In this document: piece after piece, positions 16,792 through 25,237 of the stretch | Layout: each line of letters begins with the position of its first letter | Numbering within the stretch: the first letter of the stretch is position 1 | Assembly: GCA_018267625.1 (NCBI GenBank) | Contig: JAFDYC010000010.1 | Location: 1 to 51,546 of the forward strand | Source of the DNA: Bacteroidota bacterium | GTDB taxonomy: Bacteria > Bacteroidota > Bacteroidia > Chitinophagales > Chitinophagaceae | Length of the DNA stretch: 51,546 nucleotides | Reading direction: 5' to 3' | The notes under the pieces: model-generated | What the model was told of the DNA's origin: nothing | The model's database searches: none | The model's input: the letters and a program-made list of their open reading frames with translations, nothing else | Made by a program: the position numbers and the translations under genes

Positions 16792-17814
16792 TCAATTTTT
16801 TGAAGCTATCAATCCGGCATTTCTACTGATTTCCAACATGCGGTCAATAGGCACTTTTGCTGCCCGTCGAAGTGATTCATCCATTGTAATTTCAGGTAGC
16901 TCATACTTTAAACCGAGATACACTTTCTCAAGTGTATTCAACTTCATGTGCGGGCAATCGTTACAAGCACAAGTATTATCAGGAGGGGCGGAGATGAATG
17001 TTTTATTAGGAGATAATTGCTGCATCCTATGAAGAATTCCAGCTTCCGTAGCCACTATAAATGTATCTGCCGAATCATTTTGTGTGTATTTCAGCAATTG
17101 GGCTGTTGATCCAATGAAATCTGCAGTTTTCAATACCGATTCTTCACATTCGGGGTGCGCAATAACCTTAGCTTTCGGGTTACGGGTTTTCAAGCGTACA
17201 ATCTTTTCTAAGGAAAACATTTCATGAACCATACAGGCACCATTCCAAAGAAGCATTTTTCTTCCTGTCTCCTTATTTATATATGCACCAAGATTCCGGT
17301 CGGGTGCAAAAATAATTTCCTGATTTTCTGGCAAGCTATCTATAATAGCACGTGCGTTAGATGAAGTACAAATTATGTCGCTGAGTGCCTTTATCCCGGC
17401 AGAACAGTTGATGTATGAGATCACAATATGGTTTGGATACTTCTTCCGGAATGCCTTAAATAAGGGCGGTGGACAACTATCACTTAGTGAACAGCCGGCA
17501 TTCAAATCTGGTAACAATACCTTTTTATCTGGATTTAAAATCTTGGCTGTTTCTGCCATAAAATGTACGCCTGCAAAGAGAATAATCTTAGCATTTGTAC
17601 GCTCTGCTTCCTGAGCCAAACCTAAGCTGTCACCTATATAATCGGCCACATCCTGGATGTCGGGTTCCTGATAATAATGCGCCAGGATAACAGCATCCTT
17701 TTCTTGCTTCAGTTTGGCTATTTCTTCAAACAGATCCAATGCTGGATTAATTGTCAAATCCAGGTAGCCTAAGCGAGGTAATTTGGCTTGTGCAGCCGCT
17801 AAATCCACAACCAT
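16792..17814 (-). CDS. nadA: quinolinate synthase NadA
   Basis: The protein has 340 residues. The three expected [4Fe-4S] cysteine positions are present: Cys108 in [10 protein letters not shown], Cys194 in WNGACMVHE and Cys287 in [27 protein letters not shown] matches the N-terminal dihydroxyacetone-phosphate-binding region. NadA condenses iminoaspartate with dihydroxyacetone phosphate to quinolinate, the first committed intermediate of NAD. nadB and nadC are not in the window. The start ATG is next to the A/T tract of the putative oriC. Confidence 0.97.
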   Translation of the reverse strand: MVVDLAAAQAKLPRLGYLDLTINPALDLFEEIAKLKQEKDAVILAHYYQEPDIQDVADYIGDSLGLAQEAERTNAKIILFAGVHFMAETAKILNPDKKVLLPDLNAGCSLSDSCPPPLFKAFRKKYPNHIVISYINCSAGIKALSDIICTSSNARAIIDSLPENQEIIFAPDRNLGAYINKETGRKMLLWNGACMVHEMFSLEKIVRLKTRNPKAKVIAHPECEESVLKTADFIGSTAQLLKYTQNDSADTFIVATEAGILHRMQQLSPNKTFISAPPDNTCACNDCPHMKLNTLEKVYLGLKYELPEITMDESLRRAAKVPIDRMLEISRNAGLIASKN

Positions 17815-17820
17815 ATTAAT

Positions 17821-18166
17821 GACTCAATTTTTTTTTAAAAAAGAAAGCTATTACCATTAGCCTCAGGGAATCGTGGAAAGAAAAAATGATTCCACAGTCC
17901 GAAATTACCGAAAGCGATTCATCCACAGGAAACAGGTATTTTTTCCGCAAAAATCTTCCTGAATTTGTAAGTATTTCCACAGGAAATTGTGGGGATGTGA
18001 ACAGCTCAAACTCGGATAAATAATTGCCGTGGAAAAGTTCAGGGCATGTTAAAAATCGGAGGTGCTCCGGGTAAAAACTTTGGAACATCTGGCCGATCAA
18101 AAAATATCTTCCTCCAGACGTGGAAAGCAACCGGTTTATCCCGAGATTTTCCACGCAAATCCACAT
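17821..18166. other. DnaA-box-like cluster with A/T tract: candidate origin of replication (oriC)
   Basis: This gene-free segment carries repeated TCCAC(A/G) cores. Forward: ATTCCACA 17889-17896, TCATCCACA 17919-17927, TTTCCACA 17974-17981, TTTTCCACG 18147-18155, AATCCACAT 18158-18166. Reverse: 17872-17879, 18028-18036, 18119-18126. Weaker ones lie at 17987 and 18135. A 20-base A/T tract near 17825-17845 could be the unwinding element. The six genes to the left and two to the right all run away from it, and mnmG is near. dnaA and dnaN are absent, which is not unusual in Bacteroidota. A non-origin DnaA-binding locus is the main alternative. Confidence 0.55.
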
Positions 18167-18206
18167 TGTCACGTCTCAAAAAAGCCTCTTAAATCATATC
18201 TGAACC

Positions 18207-19151
18207 ATGCAAGCCAAACATAAATTTTCCATTGCTCTTCATGGAGGGGCCGGTACCATATTAAAGCATTTGATGTCTCCAGCATTAGAGCAGGAACATA
18301 TTCTGGCTCTGAAAGTCGCTCTGGATAGTGGTTCCAGATTATTAAAAGAGGGAGCATCTGCATTAGATGCAGTAGAAGCCAGTGTTCGTAGCCTCGAAGA
18401 TTGTCCCCTATTCAATGCCGGCCGGGGATCCGTATTTAATCATGAAGGCAAGCATGAAATGGATGCCGCCATCATGGAGGGTACTTTGGGAAAAGCAGGT
18501 GCTGTTTGTGGCGTATCGGGGGTGAAAAATCCGGTGTCGCTGGCGCGAAATGTGATGGAAAAAAGTCCGCATGTACTGCTTTGCGGTGAAGGCGCCATTC
18601 GATTTGCCCTTGAACAAAATTTACCCTTGGAAAGTGAAGAATATTTCTTCAATCAAGTTCGTTATGATCAATGGAAAGAAGCAAAGGCGGAACAGAATAT
18701 CCTGCTTGACCATTCGTCCTCTAATTCGGATAAAAAGTTCGGAACAGTGGGCGCAGTTGCGCTTGATATGAATGGGAACCTGGCCGCTGCTACATCCACG
18801 GGAGGCATGACCAACAAACAGTGGGGCCGTATAGGCGACTCACCCATTATCGGTGCCGGAACCTGGGCTAGTCAGGAAAGTTGCGCAGTCAGTTGCACCG
18901 GTCATGGAGAATACTTTATGCGTGCAGTAGTAGCACACGACATCCATTGCCTCATGTACTATAAAGGCCTGACCCTACATGCTGCAACGGGTTTACTGGT
19001 TCACGATAAATTGAAACGTTCTGGCGGTGAAGGCGGCCTGATCGCCATTGATAAATTAGGGAATATCGCCATGCCCTTTAACTCCGAAGGCATGTATCGC
19101 GCCTGTTGTAGCCAAGATGGGCAGGAACAAATTTTGATCTACAAAAGCTAA
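18207..19151 (+). CDS. isoaspartyl peptidase/L-asparaginase (Ntn-hydrolase, plant type)
   Basis: The protein has 314 residues, matching family 2 asparaginases. HGGAGT is near residue 12, ALDAVEASVRSLEDCPLFNAGRG near 52-74, and the autoproteolytic nucleophile Thr180 in GTVGAVALD is followed by ATSTGGM. The precursor is expected to cleave itself before Thr180 and form an (alpha-beta)2 enzyme. That enzyme hydrolyses isoaspartyl dipeptides and asparagine. No signal peptide is present, so it is probably cytoplasmic. It stands alone, immediately right of the putative oriC. Confidence 0.93.
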   Translation: MQAKHKFSIALHGGAGTILKHLMSPALEQEHILALKVALDSGSRLLKEGASALDAVEASVRSLEDCPLFNAGRGSVFNHEGKHEMDAAIMEGTLGKAGAVCGVSGVKNPVSLARNVMEKSPHVLLCGEGAIRFALEQNLPLESEEYFFNQVRYDQWKEAKAEQNILLDHSSSNSDKKFGTVGAVALDMNGNLAAATSTGGMTNKQWGRIGDSPIIGAGTWASQESCAVSCTGHGEYFMRAVVAHDIHCLMYYKGLTLHAATGLLVHDKLKRSGGEGGLIAIDKLGNIAMPFNSEGMYRACCSQDGQEQILIYKS

Positions 19152-19293
19152 ATAAATTACTGCTGAATCCGTGCATTAAAGAAGCTTGAAAAGTAAAAAG
19201 GTTGGATGCAGGTTTCCGGGCAGAAACAACAGATAATAACCCTCCAAAAAACAACTCCGCCAGAACTTTGCTGCTTGTTCTTTTACTCCCTTC

Positions 19294-19944
19294 ATGCACG
19301 CTACTATACTCTATATTCAGGATGCACTCTGCGGCTGGTGCTATAGTTTTTCAATGGTCATCGAACAAATCCGCAGCAAATACGAATCCATCTTAGCCTT
19401 CGAAGCGATTTCCGGAGGAATGATTCCACCAGACTTTGCACGTCCTATTGCTGATAAAGCGAACTATATAGCAGAGGCCATAAAACAGGCAACGGAACTT
19501 AGTGGTGTCGCTTTTGGTGAGGCCTATCTGCATCATATCCAACATCCGGAAACCTGCTTCTGGAAGGAAGAATCGCTCACTCCTGCTACGGCACTTTGCC
19601 TGCTCAAGGCGGCAGCACCAAAGCAGTCCGTTCAAATGGCTATCTCTATCCAAAGACTGCATATGTGGCAGGGAAAAGATCTTTCCGATGGCGATTCATA
19701 TCATGAGTTGGCAGATAACTTAGGTTTGGATGCCGAAGATTTTAAGCGACGCCTGGCCAGTGAAGAATGGCAGGAAGAAGCCCGATACGAATTTGCCTTA
19801 GTGAAACAGCTTGGTATTACCGGCTTTCCGGCGTTGTTGCTGCAAAGTGCCCCCGATAAGTTTTACCTCATCGCACGGGGCTACACACCCTTCAATGTTG
19901 TGGATGCAACCTTGCAACGTGTGCTTTTGGAACTGGAACGATAA
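19294..19944 (+). CDS. cytoplasmic DsbA-family thioredoxin-like oxidoreductase
   Basis: The protein has 216 residues without a signal peptide. The active site is Cys13-Gly-Trp-Cys16 (ALCGWCYSF), followed by the helical insertion of the DsbA/FrnE family (PF01323). The cis-proline loop is GITGFPALLL. Its substrate is unknown; relatives act as cytoplasmic disulfide isomerases or redox proteins. It converges with 19951-20682, leaving only six bases between the stops. Confidence 0.85.
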   Translation: MHATILYIQDALCGWCYSFSMVIEQIRSKYESILAFEAISGGMIPPDFARPIADKANYIAEAIKQATELSGVAFGEAYLHHIQHPETCFWKEESLTPATALCLLKAAAPKQSVQMAISIQRLHMWQGKDLSDGDSYHELADNLGLDAEDFKRRLASEEWQEEARYEFALVKQLGITGFPALLLQSAPDKFYLIARGYTPFNVVDATLQRVLLELER

Positions 19945-19950
19945 TTCAGC

Positions 19951-20682
19951 TCAGCCTACAACGCCAAAGGAGGCGCCTTCTATCAATGATTCCATCTTTC
20001 CAGCTTTATCTTCAAAAAACTGAACGCCGATACCTGCCATAAGTATGAGGCCTTCCTCCTGAGGCAAAGGACATTCCAGCGTCTTACTTATAGTCACGTT
20101 ACTCTTCATCAAAAGCCCTGTTGTCGCTACTGCACTGCTCACCTTCTTGTTGGGAAAATCAGCAGCAATACCCACCACCTTGATCTCGGCATGTGTTGCC
20201 TGGAGTGGCCAGCCTAAGTCCCGTTTGGGTTGTAGATTGGGCATAGTAATAGTCAACACTCCGTCAGCCCCGAGACTACCCCCACATTGTACCCATAAAG
20301 AACGACTGAGCGGATACTCTCTAACCCATTCAAATGTCTTTAGAGGTCCAATATTTTCAGCCAAGATTAGTCGTTCCCCTTTGGCATGTTTCGTGTCAGC
20401 TCGGATGATATCTCCCAATAACTTGCTGAGGCGGGCATGAGTTTCGCCATCACCTGCATAAGGACAATGCTTTTTGAATTCGTTGCGGAGCAGACCAGAA
20501 GCGGAGGCTGCACGCCCGAACTCGGAGCTGGCTTTTCGGGAGCCTTCAAATACGGCTTCTGTGGATACACGTTCCTTATTCAGGTTACCTTTCCGGCGCA
20601 CTAAATTGCCGTGCTTGGTTTTGTAAAACACGAAGTCGCCGAATGAGCCAATAAGCGGGAAATCACCAGTTTGTTTGGGCAT
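19951..20682 (-). CDS. hypothetical protein resembling a Bacteroidota-specific family
   Basis: The protein has 243 residues. The N-terminus reads IGSFGDFVFYKTKHGNLVRRKG, then SSEFGRAASASGLLRNEFK. I associate this pattern with uncharacterised proteins found repeatedly in Bacteroidota genomes, from memory only. The remainder is beta-rich, ending in a segment with ECPLPQEEGLILMAGIGVQFFED. There is no signal peptide, membrane helix or catalytic motif. Its function is unknown. It is a single gene with no obvious operon partner. Confidence 0.7.
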   Translation of the reverse strand: MPKQTGDFPLIGSFGDFVFYKTKHGNLVRRKGNLNKERVSTEAVFEGSRKASSEFGRAASASGLLRNEFKKHCPYAGDGETHARLSKLLGDIIRADTKHAKGERLILAENIGPLKTFEWVREYPLSRSLWVQCGGSLGADGVLTITMPNLQPKRDLGWPLQATHAEIKVVGIAADFPNKKVSSAVATTGLLMKSNVTISKTLECPLPQEEGLILMAGIGVQFFEDKAGKMESLIEGASFGVVG

Positions 20683-20865
20683 AAATGAAAACTAGACGAC
20701 GAATGTAGAATAAGCTCCCCTAATACTCCCACTATAGGCCCAATTGTGGACAAATTTTTCAGTTTGGGGATTTCATTTTTCTCAAACTAAAAAATGAACC
20801 GCCTAATCGTTTCGCTACTTGTTGACTCCTTCCTTGGAAAGGGCTGATAAAAAGACCATTAACCA

Positions 20866-20892
20866 CAAAAAAACCACTCATCACTGAGTGGC
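20866..20892 (-). terminator. terminator of tRNA-Pro
   Basis: The stem arms are 20873-20880 and 20885-20892, with a 4-base loop, and the minus strand continues into a seven-T run. It lies 12 bases downstream of the tRNA 3' end. Confidence 0.8.
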
Positions 20893-20903
20893 TTTTATAG
20901 TAG

Positions 20904-20977
20904 TCGGGACGACTAGATTCGAACTAGCGACCCCTTGCACCCCATGCAAGTGCGCTACCGGGCTGCGCTACGTCCCG
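20904..20977 (-). tRNA. tRNA-Pro(GGG)
   Basis: The 74-nt cloverleaf reads on the minus strand. The acceptor pair is CGGGACG/CGTCCCG with discriminator A. The anticodon arm is CTTGC-ATGGGGT-GCAAG with anticodon GGG, and the T-loop is GTTCGAATC. CCA is not encoded (the bases after A are CTA), so it must be added after transcription. GGG reads proline CCC and CCU codons. Confidence 0.95.
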
Positions 20978-21014
20978 AACTCGGGAGGGCAAAAGTAAGG
21001 ATTGACAGCCTTCC

Positions 21015-21611
21015 TCAATTCAATTTGCCAGAAATAAGCCTTAAAAACTCGGAACGGGTGACATGGTTCATAAACTCTCCACTAAAGGCAGAAGTAGTCG
21101 TTACGCTGTTTTGTTTTTGCACCCCACGCATCATCATACAGAGGTGTTGCGCTTCGATAACTACCGCCACTCCTAATGGATTGAGGCTGCTTTGTATTGA
21201 GTCTAAAATTTGGTGGGTTAGCCGTTCCTGCACCTGCAAGCGGCGGGAAAACACTTCTACTACCCGTCCAATTTTCGATAGCCCGGTGATCCAGCCATTG
21301 GGGATATAGGCAATATGCGCTTTCCCGAAGAAAGGCAACATATGATGCTCGCAAAGTGAATACAGTTCGATGTCTTTCACAAGAACCATTTCACTATAGC
21401 TCTCTTGAAAACGGGCACTCTCCAAGATGGCCTTGGCATCCATCTTGTATCCCTGAGTGAGAAATTGCATGGCCTTGGCAACCCGTTCCGGAGTCTTGAT
21501 CAGACCTTCGCGGCCTGGGTCTTCTCCCAACCCTCCTAGAACGGATTTGTAGCAGTTCATCATCTGCTGGAGTGTGTCTTCACAATATTCTTCGGTGCGT
21601 TTGTAAGACAA
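21015..21611 (-). CDS. folE: GTP cyclohydrolase I FolE
   Basis: The protein has 198 residues from TTG 21611. The zinc and active-site residues are in [20 protein letters not shown], with [19 protein letters not shown] and the second Cys in HLCMMMRG. It converts GTP to 7,8-dihydroneopterin triphosphate, the precursor of folate and of queuosine. There is no ATG near the expected N-terminus. TTG 21611 lies 38 bases after the queD stop and begins the first helix ([13 protein letters not shown]). TTG 21701 is possible but would overlap queD by about 50 bases. It forms an operon with queD, whose substrate it makes. Confidence 0.93.
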   Translation of the reverse strand: MSYKRTEEYCEDTLQQMMNCYKSVLGGLGEDPGREGLIKTPERVAKAMQFLTQGYKMDAKAILESARFQESYSEMVLVKDIELYSLCEHHMLPFFGKAHIAYIPNGWITGLSKIGRVVEVFSRRLQVQERLTHQILDSIQSSLNPLGVAVVIEAQHLCMMMRGVQKQNSVTTTSAFSGEFMNHVTRSEFLRLISGKLN

Positions 21612-21649
21612 GTTTTTCGGTTTTAATATTTGAAAAATCGGTTTAATGC

Positions 21650-22060
21650 TCAGCCAAAATACTCTACATATATCCGGGGTGTTTCGTACAGCTTTACGCA
21701 ATGCAACTGCGCCCCAGCGGCATGGACAGCGGGTTCTAACTGATTCCAGATGCCGATGGCAAATTGCTCGGCAGTAGTAAACTGGCCCTGCATCCAGGGC
21801 ACGTCTATATTCAGGTTCTTGTGGTCCACGGGTTCTTCAATCAGTTTCTCAATCAGCTCAGCCAGCGTTTTAGCGTTGAATACGAATCCTGTGTCGGGAT
21901 GGGGTTCGCCTTTTACGGTTACGTGTAATTCGTAATTATGGCCGTGCCAGTTTTCATTGGCGCATTTGCCAAACACCTCTTGATTTTTTTGAGCATCCCA
22001 GGCGGGATTCACAAGCTTGTGGGCTGCATTGAAATGGGCTACCCGACTTACATACACCAT
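21650..22060 (-). CDS. queD: 6-carboxytetrahydropterin synthase QueD (PTPS family)
   Basis: The protein has 136 residues. Zinc ligands are the His of FNAAHK and the HGH of NWHGHNYEL; the catalytic Cys is in [16 protein letters not shown] and the C-terminal ETPRIYVEY complete the fold. QueD turns dihydroneopterin triphosphate into 6-carboxytetrahydropterin, the first queuosine-specific step. A pyruvoyltetrahydropterin synthase role cannot be excluded. folE follows directly. The predicted mRNA has a leader of about 100 bases with a hairpin and T run (22094-22157). Confidence 0.88.
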   Translation of the reverse strand: MVYVSRVAHFNAAHKLVNPAWDAQKNQEVFGKCANENWHGHNYELHVTVKGEPHPDTGFVFNAKTLAELIEKLIEEPVDHKNLNIDVPWMQGQFTTAEQFAIGIWNQLEPAVHAAGAQLHCVKLYETPRIYVEYFG

Positions 22061-22093
22061 GATGAAAATTCTGTTTCCGAGCTACGTTCTTTT

Positions 22094-22157
22094 TATATAA
22101 AAAAATAAAGCCGGTCAGAAGCAACCTCTGAGCATAATAGCAGAAGCGTGCCTGACC
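22094..22157 (-). promoter_or_regulatory. structured leader of queD-folE (candidate attenuator or riboswitch)
   Basis: On the minus strand GGTCAG (22152-22157) can pair with CTGACC (22113-22118). Alternatively TCAGA (22127-22131) can pair with TCTGA (22115-22119). The two pairings share bases and exclude each other. Both precede a T-rich run (22099-22109), as in an attenuator. It does not match the preQ1-I consensus I know. Confidence 0.35.
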
Positions 22158-22170
22158 CAACGATAGCTTC

Positions 22171-22178
22171 CAAAGATA
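22171..22178 (-). promoter_or_regulatory. -7 promoter box of queD-folE, overlapping a plus-strand box for mqnB
   Basis: The minus strand reads TATCTTTG, an exact TANNTTTG match, 110 bases before the queD ATG. The plus strand at 22177-22184 reads TACCTTTA, one mismatch, 40 bases before the mqnB ATG. The two divergent boxes overlap by two bases. Confidence 0.5.
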
Positions 22179-22224
22179 CCTTTAACAGCAGCCCCTTTTT
22201 AAATGCCGGAACTTTACTTCCTCT

Positions 22225-22878
22225 ATGAGGGTATTATTGGTAGCAGCTACGGAGGCAGAAATTGCACCCACTTATCAGGCATTGAGTGAGTATCCGGAAC
22301 GAACCGAAAATCGGAACCATGTCAGAGTTTGCATCACCGGAGTCGGCATGATGGCTACTGCCTACGAACTCGGCAAAACATTAGCAGCAAATCATTGGGA
22401 TTACGTGATTGGGGCCGGTATTGCGGGCAGCTTTTCCCGCGCACTGAAGCCAGGCGATTGTGTAATCGTAGAGTCGGAGCAATTAGCAGACCTTGGTGCG
22501 GAAGACGGAGATGAGTTTCTGGACATTTTTTCGCTGGGGCAACTGAGGGAAAACGAAGCACCCTTTCATCAGGGCCTTTTGCGCAATCCCTTGCAGCATC
22601 CGCCATTTTCGATTCATCATCTGCCCCGGGTACCAGGCCTTACCGTAAATACCGTTTCAGGCTGCGAAGCCACCATCGCACGACGTATGGCTCGTTGTGC
22701 CGCCTCGGTGGAAAGCATGGAAGGGGCAGCCCTGCATTATGTCTGCCTGCGTGAAAAAGTGCCCTTCATCCAATTGCGCAGCATCTCCAATTACGTCACC
22801 CGCCGCGACCGTAGCTCCTGGCGCATTGCCGAGGCAATAGCAGCACTCAATGCTCAGCTTGCTTCCTGGCTACTATAA
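22225..22878 (+). CDS. mqnB: futalosine hydrolase MqnB
   Basis: The protein has 217 residues of the nucleoside phosphorylase/hydrolase (MTAN-like) fold. MRVLLVAATEAEIAP starts the first strand, YVIGAGIAGSFS is the substrate loop, and VESMEGAALHYVC carries the Glu that holds the ribose. It removes hypoxanthine from futalosine in the menaquinone pathway. mqnD follows after 34 bases, which separates it from other MTAN-like hydrolases. Confidence 0.92.
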   Translation: MRVLLVAATEAEIAPTYQALSEYPERTENRNHVRVCITGVGMMATAYELGKTLAANHWDYVIGAGIAGSFSRALKPGDCVIVESEQLADLGAEDGDEFLDIFSLGQLRENEAPFHQGLLRNPLQHPPFSIHHLPRVPGLTVNTVSGCEATIARRMARCAASVESMEGAALHYVCLREKVPFIQLRSISNYVTRRDRSSWRIAEAIAALNAQLASWLL

Positions 22879-22912
22879 GAAATCGGACATCACTTCACTT
22901 CAGATCATACCT

Positions 22913-23740
22913 ATGACTCTTAGCCTCGGCTTTTCACCTTGCCCCAACGACACCTTTATTTTCGATGCCCTGGTACATGGGAAGATTGATACGCAGGGCC
23001 TCCGCTTTGAATATGTGCTCGAAGATGTGGAGACCCTCAACCAATGGGCCTTTGAAGGCAGACTGCAACTCACGAAACTATCCTACAACAGCTTCCTAAG
23101 GACGGTATCACAGTATGCCCTGATGCATAGTGGCAGCGCCTTGGGTAAAGGTGTCGGCCCCTTGCTGATTCAAAAGGCCGGACAAGTCATGCCCGAAATG
23201 AGCCAGGCCCGGATTGCCATCCCGGGCAAAAACACCACAGCCAACTTACTGTTTAGCCTCGCTTATCCGAAGGCCGTTCACAAGACCGAAGTTCTTTTTT
23301 CAGAGATTGAAGCGGCTGTGTTAAAAGGCGACTTCGATGCCGGGTTGGTAATTCATGAAAGCCGGTTCACCTACGCAGAAAAAGGCTTGGCTCTGATTCG
23401 GGATATGGGCGACTGGTGGGAGGAAACTGCGGGTGCTGCTATCCCCCTGGGCGGCATTGTGGCCCGCCGGGATTTGCCGGTTCCGCTCATCCGGCAGGTG
23501 GATAAGCTGATTGTTGAAAGCCTGCAGTTCAGTTGGAAAAATTACCCCGACCTGGCACCTTTTGTTCGGGATCATGCGCAGGAAATGGATGAGCGCGTGA
23601 TGCGTCAGCACATCGGGCTCTACGTGAATGAATACTCAGAAGACTTGGGTATTGAAGGCGAAAAGGCAATTCAAACCTTGTTTCAAAAGGCAGAGGAAGC
23701 CGGTCTGATTCCGGCACAGGAGCGTTCCATTTTTTATTGA
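22913..23740 (+). CDS. mqnD: 1,4-dihydroxy-6-naphthoate synthase MqnD
   Basis: The protein has 275 residues from ATG 22913, which begins MTLSLGFSPCPNDTFIFDAL, the family N-terminus. An upstream in-frame start at 22850 would overlap mqnB. It has a periplasmic-binding-protein-like fold with LTKLSYNSFLRT and GKGVGPLL. MqnD opens cyclic dehypoxanthine futalosine to 1,4-dihydroxy-6-naphthoate. mqnB and mqnD are adjacent; mqnA, mqnC and mqnE must be elsewhere. Confidence 0.94.
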   Translation: MTLSLGFSPCPNDTFIFDALVHGKIDTQGLRFEYVLEDVETLNQWAFEGRLQLTKLSYNSFLRTVSQYALMHSGSALGKGVGPLLIQKAGQVMPEMSQARIAIPGKNTTANLLFSLAYPKAVHKTEVLFSEIEAAVLKGDFDAGLVIHESRFTYAEKGLALIRDMGDWWEETAGAAIPLGGIVARRDLPVPLIRQVDKLIVESLQFSWKNYPDLAPFVRDHAQEMDERVMRQHIGLYVNEYSEDLGIEGEKAIQTLFQKAEEAGLIPAQERSIFY

Positions 23741-23894
23741 AAATTCAGCCTGCATCTTGGGCACACAGCTTCGTCCTTGCTATGCTGGAAACAGCGGAAG
23801 CTGACTCAAAGAAAATCAGGACAGAAAAGGGCTATATTTTTATTAAAGAAAGGGCTTTGGGCTGTTGAGGCTGATATGGAGCACAGGCTGCGAT

Positions 23895-23902
23895 TACCTT
23901 TG
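23895..23902 (+). promoter_or_regulatory. -7 promoter box of lysA
   Basis: TACCTTTG matches TANNTTTG exactly and ends eight bases before the lysA ATG, so initiation is expected within a few bases of the start codon. Confidence 0.55.
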
Positions 23903-23910
23903 CGCCCCCC

Positions 23911-25110
23911 ATGAATTACGATTTGATGCGCCGCTTAGCCGGCGAATTTGGAACGCCTCTGTATGTATATGACGCGGAGGTTATCAGCCGCCAATGGCAG
24001 AAGCTGAATGAGTCGTTTGCCGGCCATCCAACACGTTTTTTCTATGCAGTGAAGGCCCTGTCGAATGTTCAGATCCTACGGCTGCTGCGCCAGCTTGGGG
24101 CGGGGCTTGATTGTGTCAGCATTAATGAAGTGAAGCTGGGATTGCATGCAGGTTTTCAGACAGAGCAAATCCTGTTTACGCCGAACAGTGTCTCCTTTTC
24201 TGAGTTTATGGAGGCGCGGGAGCTGGGGGTGCATATCAACATTGACAACCTCTCCATTCTAGAGCAATTCGGCAACCATTTCGGGGGGGATTATCCCATT
24301 CTGATTCGCATTAATCCGCATATCGAAGCGGGCGGCAATTACAAGATTTCAACCGGCCATATTGACTCCAAATTTGGTATTTCCATCCATCAGCTCCGGC
24401 ATGTGGAGCGTATTGTAAAGGCCACAGGCCTGCATGTGCAGGGCCTGCATATGCACACAGGTTCCGAAATCAAAGATGTGGGTGTGTTTATGCAGGGCTT
24501 AGAGATTTTGCTGGATGTGGCCGAGCGCTTTCCCCAGCTTGAGTTTGTGGATTTAGGCTCCGGCTTTAAGGTGCCTTACCGCCCTGCGGATGCCGGCACA
24601 GACGTGGCAGAGTTGGGCCAACAGGTGGCGGAGCGGTTCAAGACTTATGAACAGGAGCAAGGCCGTTCGCTACAGGTCTGGTTTGAGCCGGGGAAATATT
24701 TAGTGAGCGAGAGTGGCAGCTTCCTGGTTTCTGTGAATGTGGTGAAGCATACCACAGCTACCGTGTTTGCCGGAGTGGATTCTGGATTCAACCACCTCAT
24801 CCGCCCCATGTTTTATGATGCATACCACCACATCACCAATATCTCCAACCCACAGGGCCCGGAGCGGATCTACACGGTAGTGGGGAATATCTGCGAGACA
24901 GACACCTTCGCCTGGGACCGGGTCATTGCTGAAATCCGCGAAGGCGATGTGCTGGCCTTTCATAATGCCGGGGCCTATGGTTTTGAGATGAGCAGCCGCT
25001 TCAATTCGCGTCCTCGGCCCGCTGAACTGTTGTTGGAAAACGGGCAGGCACGGCTCATCCGACGCCGTGAGCGATTCGAAGATTTGCTGCAAGGCCAGAT
25101 GGAGGAGTAA
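23911..25110 (+). CDS. lysA: diaminopimelate decarboxylase LysA
   Basis: The protein has 399 residues of the fold-type III PLP family. The Schiff-base Lys48 is in FFYAVKALSN. HMHTGSEIKD and FVDLGSGFK belong to the TIM barrel, EPGKYLV binds phosphate, and CETDTFAWDR and NAGAYGFEMSSRFNSRPRP sit in the C-terminal beta domain. It decarboxylates meso-diaminopimelate to lysine. It stands alone with its own promoter. Confidence 0.95.
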   Translation: MNYDLMRRLAGEFGTPLYVYDAEVISRQWQKLNESFAGHPTRFFYAVKALSNVQILRLLRQLGAGLDCVSINEVKLGLHAGFQTEQILFTPNSVSFSEFMEARELGVHINIDNLSILEQFGNHFGGDYPILIRINPHIEAGGNYKISTGHIDSKFGISIHQLRHVERIVKATGLHVQGLHMHTGSEIKDVGVFMQGLEILLDVAERFPQLEFVDLGSGFKVPYRPADAGTDVAELGQQVAERFKTYEQEQGRSLQVWFEPGKYLVSESGSFLVSVNVVKHTTATVFAGVDSGFNHLIRPMFYDAYHHITNISNPQGPERIYTVVGNICETDTFAWDRVIAEIREGDVLAFHNAGAYGFEMSSRFNSRPRPAELLLENGQARLIRRRERFEDLLQGQMEE

Positions 25111-25237
25111 GCATTCAATTCGAAAACACAGGTCGGTATTAACGCAGGCTTCTGCCCGTCTTTGGAGCATTTTGCCTGCAGAAAATTTCCCTTTCCCCAA
25201 TAAGCGCACCATAAACCTGAAATCCCATTCAGGGGCC

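Noticed and set aside
17816..18172. A 118-codon minus-strand open frame across the DnaA-box cluster
   Set aside because: Its codons read through the repeated TCCAC sites, it has no domain or signal, and it ends two bases from nadA. It looks like a by-product of a stop-poor segment.
22094..22157. A preQ1-I riboswitch in the queD leader
   Set aside because: AGAGGTT is present, but the matching CCTCT strand and A-rich tail of the known aptamer are not; only a generic attenuator-like structure can be claimed.
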